22,310 nt of DNA. It comes from Nemertoderma westbladi (Eukaryota; Xenacoelomorpha; Nemertodermatida; Nemertodermatidae). The notes beneath the pieces were generated by a model. That model was not told the DNA's origin. It searched no databases and was given only the letters and a program-made list of their open reading frames with translations. Every line of letters starts with the position of its first letter. The first letter of the stretch is position 1. This document shows positions 1 through 9,500 of the stretch, piece after piece. The translations under genes and the position numbers were made by a program. The stretch spans positions 20,001-42,310 of the forward strand of contig JAUCBJ010001667.1 of NCBI GenBank assembly GCA_032718475.1, given 5' to 3'.

Positions 1-1
1 A

Positions 2-125
2 AAAAATACAGATTTAAAATTTTCTAAAGCATCTAAACGAGGATTCAAAGCAGCTGTCACAAAAGCTCGAAATGCAGTATTGTCAGCAATACATGAATAC
101 GAAATGTTGGCAATAGATGAACGTG
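2..125 (+). pseudogene. Ty3/gypsy-like gag relic, upstream piece
   Basis: Frame 2 is open from the window edge through the putative junction at 125 and stops at 181-183. It encodes a Lys/Arg/Ala-rich helical stretch (RGFKAAVTKARNAV and following residues), as seen in N-terminal parts of retrotransposon Gags. The codon phase at CGT (122-124) is the same as at CGT 13670-13672, where a gag-like frame with zinc knuckles resumes. I infer that this is the upstream half of the same relic, split by the large minus-strand insertion. The fragment is short and has no diagnostic motif of its own, so the family assignment depends on the downstream half. Confidence 0.45.
121..125. repeat. Putative target-site duplication, left copy (ACGTG)
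   Basis: The pentamer ACGTG occurs here and at 13669-13673; with one more base, AACGTG is shared (120-125 and 13668-13673). It flanks the minus-strand unit, and the gag-like frame continues in phase from one copy to the other. Five base pairs fits the 4-6 bp duplication usual for BEL/Pao integration. If the canonical TG...CA termini are imposed instead, the duplication shrinks to ACG. Confidence 0.5.
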
Positions 126-650
126 GATATCCGATCGTGCGCTCCTCACACGACCTTTGTTTCCCCAACACTTCGCCACTTTAACTCTACTCTGTTCTCA
201 CCCTAACTCTCCTCCACTTCTCCTCACTACCGCTCCAACTCTCGGACTTCCCTGTCCCTCACTCAGCCTCTTATTCCTCCCACATACTTGAATTGCATTC
301 GCACTCTCTCTGCACTCTGCACTATCACTTCTACTCGACCTCCCTTTGACTACCCCATCCCTTCTGACGAATCTCACTCCCCCTTTGTGCCGTCGCACTC
401 AAGAAATGTGAAGTCGTCTGGTGTCTCGTCCATAGTACCATAGTCAGTTAGCCCCCCAGTCCCAGTAGCTAATTGAGAAAGGTTGAATGACTATAGTACT
501 TACTTCGAACGTATATTTCATTGCTAAACTACTGATTACTACATACGTACATATAAATTGCACTTATTTAATTATTTGCATCAGTTTGAATTCGTACTTA
601 ATAGTTCGTACGTCCCACGTGGCGCCTTCCAGGCATACCACATTGAAGTC
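126..650 (-). other. Noncoding 3' tail of the minus-strand unit
   Basis: Read on the minus strand, this follows the last ORF and becomes strongly purine-rich from about 420 to 180. A G-rich run near 452-457 could be part of a polypurine tract but is not convincing. Short frames here look like composition artefacts. I see no tRNA, no poly(A) signal and no match to the right-hand leader at 13064-13668. Confidence 0.4.
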
Positions 651-995
651 TCAGTTCATCCCCCCTGACTTTGGGAACCTCCTCCAGTCTTTCCCTTTGC
701 CGTCCTCCTCCCTGGGTCGCTTCCTGGTCACTACCGCTCCCCTGGGATCCGCTTTATGTTTTCGGACTCTCGCCGCCACCTCCTTACTGATCCCGGTCGT
801 TGGCTCCTTGGGTGCTGGTGTTATCAGCTCCCGATATTGCTTCGCGGGTGGCCCTTCCGAATGGCCCTGTTGTCTTCCCCTGGTGGCATCCCATAAGATC
901 ATCTTCATCGCTCGCGGCACATGTTCCGCCAAGAAATCCCTAAACTCCCCCCGGTTCTGTGGCGTCCACCTGTCCAAATACCTTTGTGTATTCAT
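651..995 (-). pseudogene. Basic ORF downstream of the zinc-knuckle ORF
   Basis: This frame has the same phase as the zinc-knuckle ORF and begins at ATG 995-993, just after a cluster of three in-frame TGA codons (1028-1026, 1025-1023, 1016-1014). It would encode about 114 residues, the second half rich in Lys, Arg and Pro, as in many nucleic-acid-binding tails. No domain is recognised. It may be the former C-terminus of the upstream protein, cut off by a local duplication (an 11-bp repeat at 988-998 and 1019-1029), or a chance open frame. The shared phase favours the first reading. Confidence 0.4.
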
Positions 996-1029
996 CACCC
1001 CGGCATCACGTATTCACCGTATTCATCAC
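988..1029. repeat. 11-bp direct repeat at the stop-codon cluster
   Basis: GTATTCATCAC occurs at 988-998 and 1019-1029, with a partial copy between them. On the minus strand these repeats supply TGA triplets in the frame of the zinc-knuckle ORF, so a small duplication may have created the stop cluster. Confidence 0.55.
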
Positions 1030-1835
1030 GACACCGCCATTGCTACCTCTTGATAGGTAAACGGTAACCTCCGCTTTATGATTTCCAAGTGAGCCTCCTG
1101 ATTGATAAGGAAGAAACCCCACTTGAACTCCTGGGCCTTCATGCGCTGGCGCGTCATGGCCCCGATGTCGGCCCACTCCTCGAAGGTTCTGAACTTCTCT
1201 TCGTCGTCCATCCAGTCGCACTGGCGTCCGTAGTGTCCCCGAAAGTTACACTTCGAACATCGGTTATGCAACCGTGGGCACGCCCCCATTCTGTGGCTCG
1301 ACTCGCGGCAGTAGAGACAAAAGGTCCCCTTTTGGAACCGGTACAAACAGCTCCTTTCCTGGTGGGTCTGTCTCCCACAGTAATCGCAACCGAGCACCAA
1401 TGTCTCCCGCCCCACGTCGTCTTTCGTCCCAAGCGATCTCCGCGGTCTGTGGAGTCGCTGGTAGGCGAACTTCTGGACGTTAGTGTCCCTGTTTATGTCG
1501 ACCTCCTCATCCCTCTCAGGCATCGTCTCCCCGAATACTACTCGTGGTGCCGTCCCCGGTTGCTCGCCCAACCTGATAGTGCTCCTCGCGAAATCCATCA
1601 TCGGTTCCCCGTGCACCCAGGCCCGCTTGCCGGGTCTATCCCAGAAGGCCCTCGCCCCACTGGCCGTCACCACCCTCCCGCCAACCCAGTCCGTGTCCGA
1701 GTGGCCAATCCTCTCGATGGGCGGCATCTCTCCGAACTCGTCGTCGTCTTCATCCTCCTCTGGCAGTGGCTCCAACCCCGGTATCCCGATGGATCCACTA
1801 TGTCCTTTCCCGCCTTGGCTCTCGCCCGTAGCTCT

Positions 1836-1838
1836 CTA
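1836..1838 (-). other. In-frame TAG in the zinc-knuckle ORF
   Basis: A TAG separates the coiled-coil part from the acidic and zinc-knuckle part. The phase is unchanged on both sides, and the twenty codons after it are open up to the acidic region. This looks like a point lesion, not a frameshift. Confidence 0.6.
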
Positions 1839-2843
1839 CCCCTCTAACTCCCCTAACTTCCTTAGCGGTTGGTCACCTTCGGCGCCCGCTGGTATGGGCA
1901 TCGCTTGCAACCCCGACATCGACTGTTTCGGCGATCCCACCGTCCATCCCAGTTCTCGCCCTAGAGACTCCCCCGAACTCCCTGACGAAGTCCAACGAAG
2001 TTCGTCTAAGCCTGCCTGTTCCTCGAAGCCGTAACTCTGCGTCCTGGCCTCCTCTTCCCTCTCCTCTGCTTCTATCCTTTCCCATCTAGCGACTTCTTCC
2101 AGTCGCTTTGCCTCTCGTCTATCCGCCTCTAGCTGCTCCCATCTCTGATACGGCGTATCTGTCTCCCCGTCTATCAGATGTCGGCTGTTGTAGTACACCA
2201 ACTCGCCCTTCAGCCCCGGGTGGTCTACCAGACCGTCGAAGGCCGTCTTAAAGGCTCTCCTGTAGCTCAGGGGTGATCCCGATAACAGAAATGCCGCTGG
2301 TTCCCTCTTGATAACCACGGCCATGAATAAGTTAAGTAAACTTATCATTATCCAATCTTCCTGCAGGATATAGCGCTTCTGATATACCTTTATCGCTACT
2401 CTGCGGAATTGATACACCTCTTGACTTCCCAGTCTCGCTCCCCACTTTAGCGACTTCGCTAGTTCTGCTCCGTATTCTTCCCTGAACTTCCCCCAGTCCA
2501 TCTGTTTGTGGCATACGAGCCCCAATAGCTGGCCCATTGCCACCGCCCCGCATTGGCCTGTGTTCCCGACTACTCCCAACCCATCTGGTGCCATCATAGC
2601 CATGAAGACCTTCTGCATATCCAGGAGGTTGGTGGCGTCCGGACCGATGATTCTCTCCGCGTCCTCGCGAATCGCCAATCCCACCTTCGTCGTCGACTTC
2701 TCTCTTACCAGAACTTGCACCGCTTTCGGTAACCGGTTTAACTTCGGCCCGTCCTTTTTCCCATACGGTCCTAGATCGAATAAGAAAATGTCCCCATTTG
2801 GTGCGGCCAAATGTAGGAGTATGGTCCTGGCCGACCCCGCTGA

Positions 2844-2846
2844 TCA
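2844..2846 (-). other. In-frame TGA in the zinc-knuckle ORF
   Basis: The frame is closed only by this triplet. The codons on either side continue in the same phase, with plausible protein-like composition up to the next stop at 1838. A point mutation or stop-codon readthrough are both possible. Confidence 0.6.
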
Positions 2847-3236
2847 TCGTCTCGAACCCTCCTCATCTTCCACGGTTCCCTCGTCGTCTAGGATCATATA
2901 TCCTCCCCTGTTGACGGACTCTATGAACCTCTTCCAATCCTTCTTCGGCGACTCCCTCGGGTACTTCGGAATCCCGAACTTCACCTCGTCCCCTTTCACC
3001 ACGTAGTGGAAGTGTTGGAAGATCGCGTTGTCCAGCGACGGCGTCCCGTAGGTCCCGACCAGCCGCTGTTCGTGCATCTCCCGGAAGTGGTCCTGCAGCG
3101 CTCGTGCTGCGTGACCCTTCTCCAACCTCTCGTAGTATCCTCTCATCTTCTCTTCCGGATGCCTCTTGGTGAATTCTACCAGTATCTCCTTTCCTCCTGA
3201 CTCCGCCTTTCTCTTTCTGATCAGTTTTCCCGTCAT

Positions 3237-3715
3237 TTCGAACTCCTCCGATCGCTCACCTATAAGGTGGTGCCTTACCAAGGCGCAATATAAGTGAGTG
3301 ATGCAGTTAGGATGGTCTGTACGGTCCGATAATGGCCTATTTCCTATCTAACCACGCCTTTTAGCCTAAATTTCTGTTACTTAAATTTGTAGCTAACAAA
3401 TCTACCCTATTTGCAATTTCTGTCCGTTGCTTTAATTATGTTCCAGAATAATTTCCCTCCTGTTACCATAATTTGTAATTTTTAGCCCTATTTACTCTAT
3501 TTTATTTCTAATCTATTTCTACTATTTACTGCTTATGGATTATTCTATTTCATAATCCACATTCTGACCTACGCTATGGGCCTGTGCAGTACAGCAGTAT
3601 ATGTCGCGTGGCCTACACGATCTATCCAACTGTACTCATATGCCCCCCTCTCGCTACTAACTACTGACTAATATCTATACTATGTATACCCTTCTACCTC
3701 TCTCTCTTACTAATC
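3237..3715. other. Noncoding spacer upstream of the zinc-knuckle ORF
   Basis: An AT-rich stretch with short pyrimidine-rich words and no credible ORF. It would be the 5' untranslated region of the zinc-knuckle ORF on the minus strand. No promoter, splice site or LTR boundary could be identified with confidence. Confidence 0.4.
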
Positions 3716-4410
3716 GGTACTACGTACCCTCTTACTACTCTCTAACTAACTAACGGTACTACGTACCCTCTTACCCTTACTCTAACTCCACTAACGGTAC
3801 TACGTACCCTCTTACTACTCTCTAACTCCACTAACGGTACTATGTACCCGCTAACTCTTACTCTAACTCCACTAACGGTACTACGTACCCTCTAACTCTT
3901 ACTCTAACTCTACTAACGGTACTACGTACCCTCTTACTACTCTCTAACTAACGGTACTACGTACCCTCTAACCCTTTCTCTAACTCCACTAACTGTACTA
4001 CGTACCCTCTTACTACTCTCTAGCTCCATTAACTATGGGTACTACGTACCCTCTAACTCTTACTCTAACTCCACTAACCGTACTACGTACCCTCTTACTA
4101 CTCTCTAGCTCCATTAACTATCGGTACTACGTACCCTCTTACTAACTTCCAACTCTACTCTTACTAATCGGTACTACGTACCCTCTTACTAACCTCTAAC
4201 TCCACTAACTATCGGTACTACGTACCCTCTTACTAACTCCTAACTAACTAACTAACTAACTAACTAACTCTAGGTACTACGTACCTTCTAACTGACTAAC
4301 TCTAGGTACTACGTACCTTCTAACTAACTCCTTACTAACTAACTAGCTAACTCTAGGTACTACGTACCTTCTAACTGACTAACTCTAGGTACTACGTACC
4401 TTCTAATTAA
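3716..4410. repeat. 17-copy array of GGTACTACGTACC palindromic units
   Basis: I count 17 copies of a 13-bp core made of 5-bp inverted arms (GGTAC and GTACC) around TAC, in units of roughly 35-50 bp. The linkers consist of TCTAACTC-, CTTACTAC- and CTAACTAA-type words. Most cores are exact; one has TAT for TAC in the centre (about 3836), and two have a changed first arm (about 3993 and 4079). The array lies in the noncoding gap between the Gag-Pol stop and the zinc-knuckle ORF. Known analogies for arrayed binding sites in retrotransposons include the Su(Hw) sites of Drosophila gypsy. Whether a protein binds here is unknown. Confidence 0.9.
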
Positions 4411-4442
4411 CTCCTAATTACCTAACTAACTAACTCTAATTT

Positions 4443-4462
4443 TTTATTTATTTTATTTTATT
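4443..4462 (-). terminator. Four overlapping AATAAA poly(A) signals on the minus strand
   Basis: TTTATT occurs on the + strand at 4443, 4447, 4452 and 4457, giving four overlapping AATAAA hexamers on the coding strand about 85-105 nt past the Gag-Pol stop. They could end the Gag-Pol transcript before the palindrome array. The stretch is also a simple AT-rich repeat, so it may be only low complexity. Confidence 0.35.
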
Positions 4463-4476
4463 TTTATGTGTGGGAA

Positions 4477-4506
4477 GGGCGTCTCGCCCTCAATCCCACC
4501 CCCCTC
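4477..4506 (-). other. Small hairpin and candidate polypurine tract after pol
   Basis: GGGCG-TCT-CGCCC (4477-4489) forms a short perfect hairpin. Next to it the minus strand reads GAGGGGGGTGGG (4506-4495), the best polypurine tract candidate 3' of pol. A second-strand primer tract should lie directly before the 3' LTR, but what follows on the minus strand does not match the element's 5' end. Confidence 0.3.
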
Positions 4507-4546
4507 AGTCCAAACTTGGACGACTAAACTACACTCTAACTCCACC

Positions 4547-6580
4547 CTAAGGTGCCCCCTCTAATAGACAGCATTTCCCTACAGCTCTCCTGTAGGTTTT
4601 CCTGTCTTTCGCACCTATCTTGCCACCTATCCGCACTTCTACCGATCGGACTCTTCCGTCCTCATCGGAGTAAGTGCCTACAACTCTCGCCAACCGCCAC
4701 TGGTTGTTGATGATAGTATCATCCGTAACGATTATGAGATCTCCCTCTCTTAACTCCCAATTCGACTTCCTCCACTTGCTTCTTTTGTGAAGCGTGGGTA
4801 GGTATTCCTCAACCCACCTCCTCCAATACTCTGCGCTTATCGCTTTAGCGACCTTCCAACTCTGGCGGGAGTGTATGTCATCTGGGTCTACACCCCGCAT
4901 ATCGATGGTCGCTGGCCTTTCCATTAGAAAATGGCTGGGTGTCAGCACATCTAATGAGTCAGGGTCATCATTCTCCGGATATAGCGGTCTGCTATTAATG
5001 ATACCCTCGCACTTCGCAAGCACTGTCCTCAAGACGTCCTCAGTGACCATGTGGGTGTTCATCAGCTTCATCATGAGACGCTTTGAACTGCCCACCAGTC
5101 TCTCGACGCATCCTAGTGTATGTGGTGCATACGGCGTCCTTCTCTCCCACTTTACTTGTCGTCGTCTCATGGCCGCCTTGACTTCCTCCCCTTCCAAGAT
5201 GTCCAAGGCCTCTGCCATCTCGTTCTCTGCTCCCACAAAGTTGGTTCCGCTATCGGAGTACATTACTGCGATCGTCCCACCTTTGCGGTCTCTGAATCTT
5301 TCTAATGCATTAATAAATGCTGATGCGGTTGCATCTTGGGCGAGTTCTATCCCTACCGCCCGCGTGTTGTTACATACGAAGATAATACTGTAGCGTTTCT
5401 CCGTGTGCCGCATCACCTTGATCTTTATCGGCCCGAACATGTCCACACCGCAATGTGTAAATGGCGGGTCGTGCTGTCTTACTCTACTCGCTGGTAGTGG
5501 TGCCATCTCTTGTATGGCTCGCTCCTTCTTCGCTCGTCGGCAGGTCTGGCACTGCCCCACTACCGCTTTTACCTTCTTCCTTAACTGCTTGACCCAAAAG
5601 GTCCTCCTTATCTCCGTGAGAGTTCGGTTGGTGCCCCTGTGCAATATCGACTTGTGGGAGTCCCAGATAATCTGGTGGACTATTGGCGATCCTGTGGGAA
5701 TGATGATGGGTTTCGGTGGTACGACTATGCTGTTGTTGTATCCCACCCTAGAATTCATTACTAGAATCCCGTCGTCATTAAATTGTGGCGACAGCGTGAT
5801 CAGCTCGCTGTCCCGTCGAAGGTGCTGTTGTTTACCGACGCGTTCCACCTCGTCGCCATAGTTCTTCCGTTGTTCATAGCGGATGACTGCCTTGGCCGCT
5901 CCTTCCAGATCTATGGTTGTCCTGATCTTCTTGTCTTTGCCAACTCCCGCGAGGAAATTCCCGAAGGCTCTCCAGTACGCCACTAATTTCTTGGTCTTAT
6001 ACCAACTAGAGCTGTAGCTGAGGAGTTTATCTGTCGGGTTATCGCACAGTTCTTCTGGTTTAGGTTGCACGTCCCTTATCTCCCTCACCATCTGGGAGTA
6101 TATCTCTTCTCCCTCTGAATCTCCCTCTTCTCCTTCTGACACTACCTCTCCTGAGTCCGGGTCCACCTTTCTCATCGGTGGCCAGGCCTCCTTGTCGCTC
6201 AGAAACTGCGGCCCGTGTTGCCACAATCCTTCCTTTTTTAAGAAAGTGTGGCGTGCCACGCCCCTTGATAACAAGTCCGCTGGGTTCTCGTCCGTCGGGC
6301 AGTAGTGCCACCTTTCCAATTCTGTGGTCGCCCTTATCTCGTCCACCTTATTCGCGACGAATATAGGGTATCTCGTCCTTTCGTTGTGCAGCCAACCAAG
6401 CACTACCATGGAGTCTGTCCAGTAGTGTGTCTCCACTATGTTGGGAATAGTATCCACTAGGTAGGCTGTGGCTCTAACTCCTAGTCTCGCAGCTGTCAAT
6501 TCTAATTTGGGAACTGATGCTGAATCTGGCGGCGTTGACTTTGCTTTGCTAAAGGCCAGTCTGGGCTTGTGAGCCCCCTC
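4547..6580 (-). CDS. BEL/Pao Pol, C-terminal part: RNase H, integrase, DUF5641-like
   Basis: This continues the Gag-Pol frame directly after TGA 6583-6581; the first internal ATG is at 6499. Numbering from that Met, the N-terminal part completes RNase H (TDSMVVLGWL and then NPADLLSRG). The integrase zinc-binding site is H282-x4-H287 and C317-x2-C320. The catalytic triad is D353 (VDMFGP), D416 (YSDSGTNF) and E466 (CVERLVGS). A DUF5641-like C-terminal region ends the protein, with conserved words such as YWRRWVEEYLPTL and GDLIIVTDD. All catalytic residues are present. The protein would remove template RNA and join cDNA to host DNA. It can be expressed only if the TGA is read through or if this copy is supplied in trans. 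Family assignment is firm from motif order. Confidence 0.92.
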   Translation of the reverse strand, partial: EGAHKPRLAFSKAKSTPPDSASVPKLELTAARLGVRATAYLVDTIPNIVETHYWTDSMVVLGWLHNERTRYPIFVANKVDEIRATTELERWHYCPTDENPADLLSRGVARHTFLKKEGLWQHGPQFLSDKEAWPPMRKVDPDSGEVVSEGEEGDSEGEEIYSQMVREIRDVQPKPEELCDNPTDKLLSYSSSWYKTKKLVAYWRAFGNFLAGVGKDKKIRTTIDLEGAAKAVIRYEQRKNYGDEVERVGKQQHLRRDSELITLSPQFNDDGILVMNSRVGYNNSIVVPPKPIIIPTGSPIVHQIIWDSHKSILHRGTNRTLTEIRRTFWVKQLRKKVKAVVGQCQTCRRAKKERAIQEMAPLPASRVRQHDPPFTHCGVDMFGPIKIKVMRHTEKRYSIIFVCNNTRAVGIELAQDATASAFINALERFRDRKGGTIAVMYSDSGTNFVGAENEMAEALDILEGEEVKAAMRRRQVKWERRTPYAPHTLGCVERLVGSSKRLMMKLMNTHMVTEDVLRTVLAKCEGIINSRPLYPENDDPDSLDVLTPSHFLMERPATIDMRGVDPDDIHSRQSWKVAKAISAEYWRRWVEEYLPTLHKRSKWRKSNWELREGDLIIVTDDTIINNQWRLARVVGTYSDEDGRVRSVEVRIGGKIGAKDRKTYRRAVGKCCLLEGAP

Positions 6581-6583
6581 TCA
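6581..6583 (-). other. In-frame TGA splitting RNase H in Gag-Pol
   Basis: This is the only interruption in more than 2,800 codons. It lies between the RNase H word FSDAS (first acidic residue) and LELTAAR (second). Codons on both sides are in the same phase with conserved sequence, so it is a substitution-type stop, not a frameshift. The context is CAA TGA GAG. Confidence 0.9.
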
Positions 6584-9500
6584 TTGTACTAAATAAAGTG
6601 CCGCTCCGTACGCCTCCAACGACGCATCGGAGAACATGTGTAGGTCCAGATTCGTCATGTTCCCATCCGGGAAATACACTCGTGGCATGTTGTATGTTCC
6701 CATCTTCTCCAAATCTTCTGTCCACTTACTGCACTGTTTCTTGATCTCCTCTGGTACCTCTACGTCCCACTCATCCTTCAATTTGTATACTCTCTTGAGT
6801 ATCTGTTTCCCCGTGACTAATAGTGGGGATGCTAGACCTAGGGGATCGTATATCCTTGCTATATACGACACATAGCCCCTCTTCGTGTGGATGCCTGCGC
6901 CCTCCTGGCTCAGCTGATACTTCAGTTCGTCTGTCTCTCTGTTCCACACGATTCCCAGTGCCTTCTGTTGAGATTCTGTCCTCTTGTTCGCCATGTCCTG
7001 GCCTTTGGCTGTTGTGGGATTATCCATGGTCGATTCTGGTCTCTTGTCCTCTATCGCCTTGATAAATTCTTCCGAACTGGATTGGAATTTGGTCAGGTTA
7101 AAGCCGGATCCTTTTAGGATGTCGCGAACCTCGCGCCCTGTGTCCAGTATCTCCTTAACCGTATTTCCAGACTCCATTCCGTCGTCTACGTAGAAGCCGC
7201 GTCGAATCATATCGACGGCCCTAGTGCTGTATCTATCTTCCTTCCCCTTCACCGTATCTCTCACTGCCATAGTCGTCGTAAACGAAGACGACTTGGCTCC
7301 CATATTCTGTACTACCATCTTATACGTCGGTATTATCGACGGTTCTTCCTCGCCGTTATACCATAAAAAGCGTTGACTGTCGCTATCTTCCTCCGTTACA
7401 CGGACTTGGTTGAACATGCCTTCTATGTCACACGTGAAGGCGTGTTTCCCATTTCTAAATCTAAGTAGGACCTCTATGCCCGAGTTGTATATGTTTGGAC
7501 CTTCTAACAGGTAGTCGTTTAAGCATTTTCCGTTGGTCTTTGCCGATGCGTCAACTACCATCCGCAGTTTACCTTTCTTTGGGTCTAAAGCCACGTGGAG
7601 TGGCAGGTAATATGTCCTGTCCGTGTTTGGTTCGTCGACCGGTAACTCCACGGCCCATCCTTTCTCGACGTACTTCTTAATCGTTCTGTGGATGTACTCA
7701 TTCTTCTCGGGGCTCCGTTTTAGTGTTTGTTTCAGCTTGCGGAGTCTCGTGAGTACCATCCCTCTATTATCGGGCAGTGGTAACTTCGGTAGTTTCCATA
7801 CCATTCCTATGGTGTACCGCCCCTCGTCGCACTTCATAGACTCCTCTACGCTCTGCTGAGCCTGTTTGTCTTCCACCGAGGTCCCGACCCCGGTCTCCTT
7901 TAATCCTTCAAAATCCTGTCTGAGCAGTCTTTTAAGTTGCTCCTCTGCTCTCTCATCACTCATTTCCTGCATAGTTCCCGCGAACATGCATCCTGATGTC
8001 TCCGACATCCTAAATGGTATCTTGCTCTTGATTGGGCCACTTAGTGTCCACCCGAATGGTGTTAGTATTGCCACCGGGTCACATTGCTTGTCTTCGCCGA
8101 AGACCGTTTGCATTCTTTCGTGGGCCGTTGGGCAGTCCATTCCTACTATGATGGATACCTTCCTAACGTCCACATCTGGGATTGAGAAGTCAATGTCATC
8201 CAGAAATTTATATTGTTCGACCTCGATGTTGGTTGGCTGTCTGGCATTGATGTTTATTGACTCTATCACTTGGATGGGATCGATGGTCTCCCCATAGTCG
8301 CATCCTGGTGCTATTGCTGCGATGGTGCACCGTCCGGTTCTCATCTCCAGGACCTCATCTTTGCTGGAGATGGTTGTTACCGCCATTCTACTTGGCCTCG
8401 TTCTCAATCCTATTTCTTCGGCCACCCAATCCTCGACTAATGTGAAGGCAGCTCCACTATCAACCAGCATTAGTGTTGTTACTGATCGATTGCCTTCTCC
8501 AATCACTCGCACGGGTACTACCCCAAGTAGCACCGTTCCTCTCTTTTTCGCCCCTACTGTGCTCGTTGCCATCGTTTGGCCTTTCCTTTGACCGAACTTG
8601 ACCGGCGTTTCCTTGCATTGCCTAGCTCTGTGTCCACTCATCACACATCGCGAGCAGATCTCATTCCTCCTCGCGTAATCTATCTGATCTTCCCTAGGTA
8701 GCGCTTGCCAGTACCTGCAGTTCATGGTTTGATGAAGCGCATTTGTATGTAGCTGGCATTTGCTCTTTGGGTTGTAGCCCTCCTTATACAGTGCATCGCG
8801 TATCGCAGCTGCGTTTGTACCAAAGTCCCTACTATTCTTATTGTTTGGGTTCGGCCTACTGGACGTACTGGGGTTATATTTATTCGTGTTGTTATTGTTC
8901 CCCTGTCCGTTCCATGGTGTGGTCTTACCTTCGGCTACCTGTGGACTTGCAGTCCCCTGCGTCGCTGCATATGGCAATGATTGCCTGAGCCTCGGTAATG
9001 CGTTTGATGTATTGTGCTCTGGTTTCGGTCTATGGTAATCCGTCTTCGGTCCCTTTCCCAGGCTATCTTCGCTATAGACTGGGTCTGTTATTAGTTCAGC
9101 TTCGTAGTTTAAGAAGCTTGACATTTCTTCTAAACCCGGTTCCGCACCCTTCCTATCTCGAGTGGAGAAAGCGATTTTCCTCCACTTGTTGCGCAACCAT
9201 ATCGGTAGTGCCTGCGCCATCGTGGTGATGTTATTGGACGCGTTGAGTTCGTATGGCGCGTCTAGCGTCTTTAACACGATTAGCGCCTTCTCGACCTTGT
9301 TCGCGAATGTCTTAATGCTAACGGGATTATCCTGTAGGCCACCCGATGTTATGCCTCTCAGGGTCTGCCTGATGATCTTGGCCGGGTGCCCGTATTCCCT
9401 GTCCAGTGCCTGCCATGCCGTCGTGAAGCCGCCCTCTATGCCCTGATATTGCCTCACGATGTCGTATGCTGGGCCTCCTGTGTATACTTGCAAATACTTT

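Larger units (their letters stand above)
1026..3236 (-). pseudogene. Gag-like ORF with three CCHC zinc knuckles, 3' of pol
   Basis: The frame starts at ATG 3236-3234; an in-frame TAG lies upstream at 3350-3348 and no earlier ATG occurs. It stays in one frame for 2.2 kb, broken by TGA at codon 131 (2846-2844) and TAG at codon 467 (1838-1836), and ends at paired TGAs from 1028. The product is soluble, with no signal peptide or membrane segment seen. Features in order: a mostly helical N-terminal region; a charged coiled coil at about residues 364-397; an acidic stretch at about 490-505; three perfect CX2CX4HX4C knuckles at residues 617-673 (nt 1388-1218). Such clusters bind nucleic acid, so a nucleocapsid-like or RNA-chaperone role is inferred. 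No protease or RT motif is present. The upstream Gag-Pol already has its own Gag, so this is an extra gene or the gag of another, truncated element. I do not recognise the family. Confidence 0.6.

Noticed and set aside
487-1847. Open frames on the + strand (about 188 and 252 codons) across the zinc-knuckle region
   Set aside because: They are antisense to the frame with three zinc knuckles and have no motif. The openness follows from the biased codon use of the minus-strand gene.
2844-2847. ATGA stop-start overlap suggesting two genes
   Set aside because: The ATG at 2847 opens a different frame with no protein-like features. The real continuation is in the original frame past the TGA.
651-3236. 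Envelope gene in the usual 3' position
   Set aside because: No signal peptide, transmembrane segment or cysteine-rich ectodomain is seen; the three zinc knuckles point to nucleic-acid binding.
3716-4410. CRISPR-like array
   Set aside because: The repeat core is only 13 bp, spacers are similar to each other and of uneven length, and the context is an animal retrotransposon with no cas genes.
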